DNA from: Bradyrhizobium neotropicale | Lineage (GTDB): Bacteria; Pseudomonadota; Alphaproteobacteria; Rhizobiales; Xanthobacteraceae | Length of the DNA stretch: 64,000 nucleotides | Reading direction: 5' to 3' | Assembly: GCF_001641695.1 (NCBI RefSeq) | Contig: NZ_LSEF01000123.1 | Coordinates: forward strand, 1 to 64,000 | Part shown: in pieces, positions 52,072 to 59,807 of the stretch | How the letters are laid out: each line of letters opens with the position of its first letter | Numbering within the stretch: position 1 is the first letter of the stretch | The notes under the pieces: model-generated | The model's input: the letters and a program-made list of their open reading frames with translations, nothing else | Database searches by the model: none | What the model was told of the DNA's origin: nothing | Translations under genes and position numbers: made by a program

Positions 52072-53751
52072 TCAAGACGCTTTGGGATAGTATCGTTTCA
52101 CGAATTCCTCAGAGAATTTGCCGGAAGCGAGGTCTTCCTGGACCGCTGCAGCGCCCCGCTCGGCCGGCGGACCGTAGCCGCCGGCTCCTGCAGTCTCGAG
52201 CACTGCAACAGCATCGGGCTCCAGGCGCACGCAGCAGGCCTTGGCGGCAAGTTCCGTGACCTGGCCGGCATCCGAGCGAATGTAAAACCGTCCTGTAGCG
52301 CCATCTTCACCACCGAACAGTCCCCAGGGCTTGTGAACGAAGCGTTCGCCGACACCGTTGAACTCGCAGACGTGACCGATCGGCCGAATGGTGCGCCGGA
52401 TGCCCAGGCCGCCGCGGAAGCGGCCGGCACCACCGGTGTTCTCGATCAACGAGTATTCCTCGACGCGGAGCGGGTATTCGAGCTCGATGGCCTCCACGGG
52501 CAGGTTGGAGGTGTTGGTGATGTTGACCTGGACGCCGTCCTTGCCGTCGAAGGTCGCGCGCGCGCCCATGCCGCCGCCGAGCGTCTCCAGATAGACGTAG
52601 AGCTGGGCGGTTCGAGGATCTATTCCGGCAAACACGGCGCTGGTATTTGCACCGTTCGTGCCCGCGACCACGCGGTCCGGCACTTGCTCGGCCAGGGCGC
52701 CGAATACGCAGTCAACGACCCGTTGACAGGAGTTGGCACGCAAGGCAACCGCGGCCGGAGCGATGCAGTTCACGAACGAAGCGAGAGGCGCCTTGATTTC
52801 GATTGCATCGAAAATGCCCTGATTGTTCGGCACGTTGGGGTCGAGCAGGGCTTTGAGCGCGTAGCACACCGCCGACTGGGTCGCGTTGAAGACCATGTTG
52901 AAATTGCCGGGGACCTGCGGATCGCTGCCTTCGAAGTCGAAGAGAATGCGATCGCCGGTCTTCTCGATCTTCACCGCAATCTTGATATCGTCGGTGCCCG
53001 CGCCGTCATCATCCATGTAGTCAGTGAAGGCGTAGACACCGTCGGGAAGCGACGCAATGGCCTTCCTCATCCGCTTTTCGGTGCGTGCGATCACCTCGGA
53101 GAAGATCGCCGAAATCCGGTCGCCACCATGCTCGCGCAACATGTCCTCGAGCCTGGCGACTCCGAGCTTGCAGGCTGCAATCTGGGCGTTGAGGTCGCCC
53201 CGGCGCTCCTCCTCCAGACGCATATTGAGCAGCAGGAGGGTCAGCAGATCCTGATCGAGCACGCCCCTGGAATAGAGCCGCATGATCGGAATCCGCAGTC
53301 CTTCCTTGTAGATCTCGTTGAGGCCTCCCGACATCGAACCGACCGCCGCGCCGCCGACATCGGCGTGGTGGATGATGTTGGCGACGAACCCGATGAGGCG
53401 TGCACCTTCGAAGACGGGCATCGCCATGTTGATGTCCGGAAGATGCGTACCGCCCGCGACGTGCGGATCGTTGGCGATGAAGACGTCGCCGGGGTGGATA
53501 TCACTGCCATATCGGTCCAGGATGAACTTCGTCAGGCCGCGCATCGATGCAAGATGGATCGGCAGCGCCATTTCCGCCTGCACGACCAGCCTTCCCTGCG
53601 CATCGGCAATGGCTGTGGAATGGTCATGGCGCTCCTTCACGTTGGTAGAGAACGCGCTTCGCATGATGCTGATGAAGCATTCGTCAGCAATCGACTTCAG
53701 GCCATTCCAGGAGATTTCGAGCGAAATCGGGTCAATCACGATCTCAGACAT
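52072..53751 (-). CDS. hyuB: Hydantoinase B/N-methylhydantoinase beta-type subunit (HyuB)
   Basis: A 559-residue HyuB-family protein. DPISLEISWNGLKSIADECF, STNVKERHDHSTAIADAQGR, MALPIHLASMRGLTKFIL, GDVFIANDPHVAGGTHLPDI, NIIHHADVGGAAVGSMSGGL and GGAGRFRGGLGIRRTI are family blocks. Such subunits pair with HyuA in ATP-dependent N-methylhydantoin amidohydrolase, 5-oxoprolinase and acetone/acetophenone carboxylases. The start overlaps the hyuA end by 8 bases. The sarcosine oxidase and C1 genes in the region favour an N-methyl cyclic amide substrate, but a carboxylase role cannot be excluded. Confidence 0.92.
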   Translation of the reverse strand: MSEIVIDPISLEISWNGLKSIADECFISIMRSAFSTNVKERHDHSTAIADAQGRLVVQAEMALPIHLASMRGLTKFILDRYGSDIHPGDVFIANDPHVAGGTHLPDINMAMPVFEGARLIGFVANIIHHADVGGAAVGSMSGGLNEIYKEGLRIPIMRLYSRGVLDQDLLTLLLLNMRLEEERRGDLNAQIAACKLGVARLEDMLREHGGDRISAIFSEVIARTEKRMRKAIASLPDGVYAFTDYMDDDGAGTDDIKIAVKIEKTGDRILFDFEGSDPQVPGNFNMVFNATQSAVCYALKALLDPNVPNNQGIFDAIEIKAPLASFVNCIAPAAVALRANSCQRVVDCVFGALAEQVPDRVVAGTNGANTSAVFAGIDPRTAQLYVYLETLGGGMGARATFDGKDGVQVNITNTSNLPVEAIELEYPLRVEEYSLIENTGGAGRFRGGLGIRRTIRPIGHVCEFNGVGERFVHKPWGLFGGEDGATGRFYIRSDAGQVTELAAKACCVRLEPDAVAVLETAGAGGYGPPAERGAAAVQEDLASGKFSEEFVKRYYPKAS

Positions 53752-55816
53752 TGTCGATCTCCATGATCATGTTGAGGGCGGCATCGACCGTGATTTGGGC
53801 CCACGGCGGGATCACCGTGGTCGAGTCGAGCTGCGTGATGATGGCCGGGCCCTTGATGGCGGTTCCAACGGGAAGGCCGGAGCGGTCGAACATCAGCGTC
53901 GGAACGGGCCCGGCTTCGTCGAACCAGACGTCCTTGGTATCGGACGGCGCGAGCTTTCTGACGGGATTTTCCGTCGCCGACTGGCTCTGCGGCAGCTTGG
54001 CGATCGTCCGAAGCCGGATGTTCACGATCTCGATCGGCGCTTGCTGGTCGTAGTGGCCGTAGGCCCTTAAGTATGCCGCAAAGAATGCCGCGCGCAGCTC
54101 CTCGGCAGCCGGCAAGGCCGGCGCACCCGAGCCGCTTGCGACCTCAACGGCAAGCTCGTAGTTCTGGCCGACATAACGCATGTCCAGCGACAGGACGAGA
54201 CGGTTCTCGAGAGCGCCCTCGCCTTCCTGGGCGAGCCAACCCTCTCCCTGCTTGACAAGGTCCGCGACGACATTTGCGGCGGTTCCCATGTCCCCGCCGA
54301 CACGAACTCGGCAGCTCGCTACGAAGTCTTCCTGCAGATCCGACATGATCAGACCTTCGGCGCACAGAATTCCCGGAGCGTGCGGAACGATGATGCGCTT
54401 GATGCCGATCGAGCGCGCGACGTCGGCGGCGTGCAGCCCGCCCGCGCCGCCGAACGGCATGAGGACGAATTTGCGCGGATCGTATCCTCGTTCGATCGTC
54501 ACCGCCCGAATGGCACGGACCATATTGGATGTGACGATCCCCACGATGCCGAGCGCCGCCTTTTCCACGCTGAGCCCGAGCTCGGACGCGGTCGGTGCCA
54601 CGGCCTTGACTGCGAGGTCGCGATCGATGGTCATGCCTCCGCCGGTGAGCGTTACAGGCAATCGGCCGAGAATGACGTTGGCGTCGGAGACGGTCGGCAG
54701 CGTGCCGCCGCGGCGATAGCAGGCCGGTCCCGGCACGGCCCCGGCGCTTTCGGGGCCGACCTTCAGGAGCCCGTCACTGCCCAGCCGAGCGATGGATCCG
54801 CCGCCCGCGCCAACCGTGTGAATGTCCACCATCGGCAGCCGTATCCTGAATCCCGAAATGTCCCGGGTGCTCGCGATGGCGGTCTTGCCGGCCTGGATCA
54901 GGCAGACGTCCGTGCTGGTCCCTCCGATATCCAGGGTGATGATATCGGGAATATCGGACATCGCGCCGGCACCGGCTGCACCGACCGCTCCCGCGGCAGG
55001 CCCTGAGAGTGCGGTGCGAACCGGAAATTGCGCGGCCCTGTCGACTGACATCAATCCGCCGCTGGACTGGAAAATGCCGAACTCTGCGTTGGGCGCGACC
55101 GTCCCCACCTCGAGCTTCAGGCGGTTCATGTAGCGTCCCACCTCGGGCTGGAGGAACGCATTGATCAGCGTGGTCGAGAACCTTTCGAACTCGCGAAACT
55201 CCGGCTGCACCTCGCTGGAAACCGAGACGAACACGTTCGGAAACGCCTCGCGCAACGCGGCCGCGATCCGCTTCTCGTGCGAGGGGTTGAGGAACGAAAA
55301 GATCAGGCAAACCGCGACGCCCTCGATCTCCGGCTGCTTCCTCAATTGCGCCACCAGAGCATCGATCGAGGTATCGGCTAGTTCGCGGACGACCTCGCCG
55401 GTCGGGCCGATGCGCTCGTCGATCTCGAAACGAAGCGCACGGGAAGCGAGCGGCCGAGGCGCGTCTAACTGCAGATCATAGATGTGCGGCCGAACCTGAC
55501 GGCCGATCTCGACGAGATCGCGAAACCCCTTGGTTGTGACCAGCGCCACCCTCGCGCCCTTCCGCTGCAGCAGCGCGTTGGTCGCGACGGTGGTCCCGTG
55601 CGCGAAACGCGTGATGGCGCCTGGATCGATCTCGTATTTCTCGGTCAGCTCGCGCAAACCATGCAGAACAGCTCGCGAGGGATCGTCCGGTGTCGACGGC
55701 CTTTTGTGAATCAGGACGCGGCCTGTCGTCAGATCTCTGGCCGAGAAATCGGTAAAGGTACCGCCGACGTCGACGCCAACGACCCAATTTTGACGAGAGC
55801 TGTTCTGCTGAAGCAT
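53744..55816 (-). CDS. hyuA: Hydantoinase A/N-methylhydantoinase alpha-type subunit (HyuA), ATP-dependent
   Basis: A 690-residue HyuA-family ATPase subunit with the actin-like phosphate motif VVGVDVGGTFTDFSARDLTT near the N-terminus, RFAHGTTVATNALLQRKGAR, LSGPAAGAVGAAGAGAMSDI, IITLDIGGTSTDVCLI, MVDIHTVGAGGGSIARLG and MPFGGAGGLHAADVARSIGI. N-methylhydantoinase splits N-methylhydantoin to N-carbamoylsarcosine with ATP. AGGCAGG precedes the ATG at 55814-55816. The usual next enzyme, N-carbamoylsarcosine amidohydrolase, is not in the window. Confidence 0.92.
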   Translation of the reverse strand: MLQQNSSRQNWVVGVDVGGTFTDFSARDLTTGRVLIHKRPSTPDDPSRAVLHGLRELTEKYEIDPGAITRFAHGTTVATNALLQRKGARVALVTTKGFRDLVEIGRQVRPHIYDLQLDAPRPLASRALRFEIDERIGPTGEVVRELADTSIDALVAQLRKQPEIEGVAVCLIFSFLNPSHEKRIAAALREAFPNVFVSVSSEVQPEFREFERFSTTLINAFLQPEVGRYMNRLKLEVGTVAPNAEFGIFQSSGGLMSVDRAAQFPVRTALSGPAAGAVGAAGAGAMSDIPDIITLDIGGTSTDVCLIQAGKTAIASTRDISGFRIRLPMVDIHTVGAGGGSIARLGSDGLLKVGPESAGAVPGPACYRRGGTLPTVSDANVILGRLPVTLTGGGMTIDRDLAVKAVAPTASELGLSVEKAALGIVGIVTSNMVRAIRAVTIERGYDPRKFVLMPFGGAGGLHAADVARSIGIKRIIVPHAPGILCAEGLIMSDLQEDFVASCRVRVGGDMGTAANVVADLVKQGEGWLAQEGEGALENRLVLSLDMRYVGQNYELAVEVASGSGAPALPAAEELRAAFFAAYLRAYGHYDQQAPIEIVNIRLRTIAKLPQSQSATENPVRKLAPSDTKDVWFDEAGPVPTLMFDRSGLPVGTAIKGPAIITQLDSTTVIPPWAQITVDAALNMIMEIDNV

Positions 55817-55982
55817 TGTCGGCCTGCCTATCCGCCCCACATTGACTTGAATGCTTGAATCGTCGCGGCGTCTGCCCAAAGGCGATCCTCGAAACGCGCA
55901 ATGATCGATGACGATTTCATCAAGGCTGCATGAACCGGGGTCCTGTTTGGCGTGCCTGTCGAGGAAATTGCCATCGTCTCTC

Positions 55983-56759
55983 TCAGCTGCTGACGATTCC
56001 GCTGGAAGCCAGAATGCGCCGCACCGACCCCGCGGCTGATTTGGGAGTGTAGGCCCCCGTCACGCCGCCAAGGGAGTGCGATGCAACCGAGAAGTCCCAG
56101 GCGAAACCTTGCCCCGAAACTAGAATGCGATGACGCATCTCGTCAGTCCCGGGCTTCGCCACGACAATACTCTTGGTCCGGTCGAAGCCGATGCCCGCGA
56201 TTGCGATAGCGGCATGCACGTTCACGTTTCTCGGAAATTTCCGGCAGGCTTCCCGAGCACTGCCCTCGAAGACGACGCCGGAGACGCTGTTCTCAAGGCC
56301 CAGCCCCGCAGCGCTTTTTGTCGTGGTGATCGTGACGTCTTCGATGACGTCACGCCCATCGACGAACCCATCAAGTCCCAGGATTGCGCCGTGAGGCAGA
56401 AAGAACTGTGTGCCGTTCACGCGGCAACTTTCTTCGACAGCGCGTTCTGCTTCGGGCCGGGCAAGGGCGGAGCAGCTGAACCCGCAAAGATCGGCAGACG
56501 CCAGGACACGCGGCGCGACAGCCGCCAGCACGTCAGCGTGAGCCGCTTCGACCACGAGGTCGACCGGCTGCGCCATTGCCTCGTCGAGGTCGGACATCAA
56601 CAATGCCGGATCCAGGCCATCGAGATCGCGCTCGGAAGCGGCTTTTGCGCCGGACACCAGGACGTACGCAACTTCAGCCACTTGGGAACGAGCAACTTCG
56701 CTATAGACGGATCTTCCGATCAGGCCCGCGCCGATGATGCCAATCTTGCGATACTTCAT
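55983..56759 (-). CDS. L-aspartate dehydrogenase-like NAD(P)-dependent dehydrogenase (NadX family)
   Basis: A 258-residue protein with an N-terminal Rossmann motif (KIGIIGAGLIGRSVYSEVAR) and a C-terminal DUF108 domain (LPHGAILGLDGFVDGRDVIE, FPRNVNVHAAIAIAGIGFDR, TKSIVVAKPG). Family members oxidise aspartate to iminoaspartate for NAD synthesis or, in catabolic clusters, other amino acids. The lone copy beside an aminotransferase gene, far from nadA/C, suggests an amino-acid deaminating role here. It follows the aminotransferase gene by 61 bases; AGG lies about 10 bases before the ATG at 56759. Confidence 0.83.
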   Translation of the reverse strand: MKYRKIGIIGAGLIGRSVYSEVARSQVAEVAYVLVSGAKAASERDLDGLDPALLMSDLDEAMAQPVDLVVEAAHADVLAAVAPRVLASADLCGFSCSALARPEAERAVEESCRVNGTQFFLPHGAILGLDGFVDGRDVIEDVTITTTKSAAGLGLENSVSGVVFEGSAREACRKFPRNVNVHAAIAIAGIGFDRTKSIVVAKPGTDEMRHRILVSGQGFAWDFSVASHSLGGVTGAYTPKSAAGSVRRILASSGIVSS

Positions 56760-56820
56760 CACGAGTAACCTGTCGTTAGGAGTGGACCGCCCGCCCGGGC
56801 GCCCATGTATGGCGATGTGA

Positions 56821-58062
56821 TCACGCACTCCGCGCAACACGTCGAACGCGATATCGCTCGATCAACGCAGCGACTCGTTCCACCGCAGCGACGGCCGCTT
56901 CGTGATCCTGCGAGTAGTTGAACCGGATGCTCCCGAAACTGTGCGGACCGAACTCCGCTCCCGGCGTCACGGTGACGCCGGCCTGCAGCCGCAAGGCGCG
57001 GACGAAATCGATCGCGCTAATTGTCAGCTCTGGAAGTCTTGGAAACAAATAGCTGCCAGCCTCGGGCTTTCGCAGCGCAAGTCCGTCAACCCGACCAAGG
57101 ATGGCGATCAGATCATCGCGGATTGCCTGATGCCGCTGAATGCGATCGCGCATCCAGTCTTCCGGCTCGGCAAGCCAGACGTTCAGAACGGCCTGGCTGT
57201 AACCTGCCGCGCGCAGCGAAACGATGGCTTGCAGCTTGGCCATGCGCTCGACGATCGACGCCGATCCGAAAGCCACGCCAAGCCGAAAGCCGCTGAGCGA
57301 CTCGGTCTTCGACGGCCCCATGATCGTGATCAGATTCTCGCGGGCTACCGATTTGGCCCGGAGATGGCTGTACGCCTGCCCCGCGTAAAGCAGGCGCGAG
57401 TACAGCTGGTCGACAATGACCGTCGCGCCGAACTTGCCGGCCAATCGGGCGATCGCGCCAATCTCCTCATCCGAGTAGACGACGCCCGTCGGATTATTGG
57501 GATTGGAGAAGACGAGAACCCGAGCCCCATCCCGGAATGCCGCTTCGAGCTGATCGAGGTTCAGACCCGCCCGGCCGGCCGACCCGAGATAATCCATCTC
57601 GACGGGGACGAGGACGCCGTCAAAGAAGCGGACCAGTTTCCGATTGGCAAAATAGTCCGGCTCGACCACGGCCACCTTTGTCCCCGAGGCGACGGTCGCA
57701 CCCATGGCGAGGAAGAGGGCGCCCTGCGTTCCCGGCGTCACGATCAGGTCTTCGGCCGCCGAGAGGGGCGCGCCGGTAAAGATGCCCAGCCTCTCCGCAA
57801 CCGCGTCACGAACCGCGGCATCGCCGAGATACTCGGTGTAGGCCTGGGATCCGCCGCGGCGATAGCCTTGCAGAAACGCGTCCAGCGCCCCCGGAGCCGG
57901 CAGAAACGCGTCGACGTCGCCGTGAGAAAAGTCGACCGGCCCGCCTTCGATCACACCGCCGAGAAAGGCACCGTCAGAAGATGTCGCGGTTAGCCGGACC
58001 TCCTGGCCAGGAGCATTTTCGGTTGCGAGCTCGGCGAATTTTCTCTGGATCGAATTCATCAT
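56821..58062 (-). CDS. Class I/II (PLP fold type I) aminotransferase
   Basis: A 413-residue aminotransferase. The PLP region is recognisable: DLIVTPGTQGALFLAMGATV, VLVFSNPNNPTGVVYSDEEI, and SKTESLSGFRLG with the Schiff-base Lys in SKT, plus the C-terminal Arg region GSIRFNYSQDHE. The ATG at 58062 follows a GGTGGCGAG ribosome site; an ATG 3 bases later or the upstream ATG at 58083 are alternatives. It is first in the minus-strand operon of aspartate-dehydrogenase-like, hyuA, hyuB, ABC and one-carbon genes and divergent from a LysR gene. Its amino donor is unknown. Confidence 0.9.
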   Translation of the reverse strand: MMNSIQRKFAELATENAPGQEVRLTATSSDGAFLGGVIEGGPVDFSHGDVDAFLPAPGALDAFLQGYRRGGSQAYTEYLGDAAVRDAVAERLGIFTGAPLSAAEDLIVTPGTQGALFLAMGATVASGTKVAVVEPDYFANRKLVRFFDGVLVPVEMDYLGSAGRAGLNLDQLEAAFRDGARVLVFSNPNNPTGVVYSDEEIGAIARLAGKFGATVIVDQLYSRLLYAGQAYSHLRAKSVARENLITIMGPSKTESLSGFRLGVAFGSASIVERMAKLQAIVSLRAAGYSQAVLNVWLAEPEDWMRDRIQRHQAIRDDLIAILGRVDGLALRKPEAGSYLFPRLPELTISAIDFVRALRLQAGVTVTPGAEFGPHSFGSIRFNYSQDHEAAVAAVERVAALIERYRVRRVARSA

Positions 58063-58248
58063 ACGCTCGCCACCGTTGCCCATTGATCCGCCAATCGCTG
58101 ACTGCTAGTTGGGCATCGCACGCTCAAGCACGTGGGCCCTCTTTGCCGCGGGGATCAACCCATCCCTTAATCGGTAGTACTTGCTTGATTACGCTCCAAG
58201 AAATAAAAACTGGCTCAGTGACCCTGTTTTCATTTGGCGGCGTTTTGG

Positions 58249-59145
58249 ATGAGAAACTTGCCTCCTCTGAGCGGGCTTCAGGCGTTCGAGGCCGCAGCGC
58301 GGCATCTGAGCTTCACGGAAGCCGCAAAGGAGCTGAATTGCACACAAGCCGCAGTCAGTCAGCGTGTACGCGGGCTGGAATCCTACCTTTCGCGGCAACT
58401 GTTCGTACGCAGGCAAAATGGACTGCAACTGTCCGAGGTGGGCGAAGCCTACCTTCCGGGTGTAGCCGAAGCACTGAATCTCGCAGCTGCAGCAACCGAG
58501 GGGCTGCGTGGCAAGAATGTGCCTCGCACCGTGACCTTATCGGCTCCCCTGTCGTTCGTTACGTTATGGCTTGCCTCCCGGCTCGATGGGTTTCTGAGCC
58601 AAAACCCGAATATCGAGATTCGCCTGAATAGTGCGATCTGGACTGACCCGAACGCTGAGCTGGCTGACATCGTCGTGGAAGTTCGCGACGCCTCGGAGCT
58701 GGACGCCGATACCCCTCATTTGCCCAATGAGACCCTGGAGCTGGTCTGCGCGCCGGCACTCATTGGCTCGCTTTCCACGACAGCGCTGCAAGACGTGCTG
58801 GACTCATCGAGGAAGATAGTCGTTCAGGGTCGACACAACGTCTGGCAGCGCTGGGCGACCAAGCTGGGCATCAATCTGGAGGGCGACGTTCCCGCGCTGA
58901 AGGTGGACAATTCCGCGACCGCGCTCGAAGCCGCTGCCCAGAACCTCGGTTTCGTCGTCACCTATTCGTCCTATTGCCAGCCGTATCTGAAGGACGGACG
59001 TCTTGCGACCTGGAGCAAGGCCAAGGTTCAGACCACGCTTTGCCTCGCACTCACCGGTTCGCCCGACAAACCTTCGTGGCATCCCGCGCACAAGGTTTTT
59101 GATTGGCTGAAGCAGGAGTTTCAAAAGGGAAAGTCGACGCCGTAA
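58249..59145 (+). CDS. LysR-family transcriptional regulator (GcvA-like)
   Basis: A 298-residue GcvA-type LysR protein: MRNLPPLSGLQAFEAAARHL, SFTEAAKELNCTQAAVSQRV, GLESYLSRQLFVRRQNGLQL, and an effector domain with TVTLSAPLSFVTLWLASRLD and TALEAAAQNLGFVVTYSSYC. GcvA regulates glycine cleavage in E. coli, and GcvA-like proteins commonly control amino-acid catabolic genes. It lies between the aminotransferase operon (divergent) and soxG (convergent, 13 bases apart), the natural position for controlling one or both. The ATG at 58249 matches the MxxLPPL start; a TTG 15 bases upstream is the longer option. Confidence 0.92.
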   Translation: MRNLPPLSGLQAFEAAARHLSFTEAAKELNCTQAAVSQRVRGLESYLSRQLFVRRQNGLQLSEVGEAYLPGVAEALNLAAAATEGLRGKNVPRTVTLSAPLSFVTLWLASRLDGFLSQNPNIEIRLNSAIWTDPNAELADIVVEVRDASELDADTPHLPNETLELVCAPALIGSLSTTALQDVLDSSRKIVVQGRHNVWQRWATKLGINLEGDVPALKVDNSATALEAAAQNLGFVVTYSSYCQPYLKDGRLATWSKAKVQTTLCLALTGSPDKPSWHPAHKVFDWLKQEFQKGKSTP

Positions 59146-59158
59146 ACCCGCGGCTCAG

Positions 59159-59806
59159 TTACGCGGCCCCCAGCTCCTTCAGGCTCGACATCATGAAATT
59201 TGCCGAGGCCACGTCGAAGAACAAGTCGAAGCCGTGATCATTGGTGCGGTCGGTACGAACGAGTATGCAGTCCAACTGCGCCACGCGAGTCTGGACCACG
59301 CTTCGTAGCGGCAATCGATCGGCATTCAGATCGACAGGGCACGTCTTTGCGAGAAAATCCGCCACGTTGGCTCCATGAATGTGGAACCATGCCCAGACCT
59401 CTTCTCGCCAGGCATTGAAGCCTTTGCGCTCGCGGCCGTCGGATTCCCATGCCGATCGCAACGCAGCCAGGGATGCCGACTGCCCGACGGATTGAGGGAG
59501 GACCAGATAGTCCTCGGCTCCGAGACGAACAAGGTCGAGCTTTCGCGACGCAACCGGAGCAAGCGTGTTAACCGGCTCCGGCAACGCGATCGCCTTGGAC
59601 CTCAGCCAGTCGCTGGCGCCCTTGCCCTTGATGCCGAAGCGCGCATATCGGGTCAGATCCAAAAGTTCGATTGGTCCTTCGCCATGGCTCTCAGGCACGA
59701 CTGTCGTACGGATAAGTGTCGTATCGATGGAAGAAAGAACGCCATCGGAGTGCTCAGCATACACGTCGCCGAGCGGCGTCCGTCGACTTGCAGCGAGAAG
59801 AGCCAT
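59159..59806 (-). CDS. soxG: Sarcosine oxidase gamma subunit
   Basis: A 215-residue SoxG-family protein of the heterotetrameric sarcosine oxidase. It has the YgfZ/GcvT-like fold of SoxG, seen in LLDLTRYARFGIKGKGASDW, GEDYLVLP-like LGAEDYLVLPQSVGQSASLA and RTDRTNDHGFDLFFDVASAN. The ATG at 59804-59806 lies one base after the soxA stop, tightly coupled. It is the last gene of the soxBDAG operon. Confidence 0.87.
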   Translation of the reverse strand: MALLAASRRTPLGDVYAEHSDGVLSSIDTTLIRTTVVPESHGEGPIELLDLTRYARFGIKGKGASDWLRSKAIALPEPVNTLAPVASRKLDLVRLGAEDYLVLPQSVGQSASLAALRSAWESDGRERKGFNAWREEVWAWFHIHGANVADFLAKTCPVDLNADRLPLRSVVQTRVAQLDCILVRTDRTNDHGFDLFFDVASANFMMSSLKELGAA

Positions 59807-59807
59807 A

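Noticed and set aside
51898..53766. Plus-strand open frame of 622 codons
   Set aside because: Antisense to hyuB; no recognisable motif.
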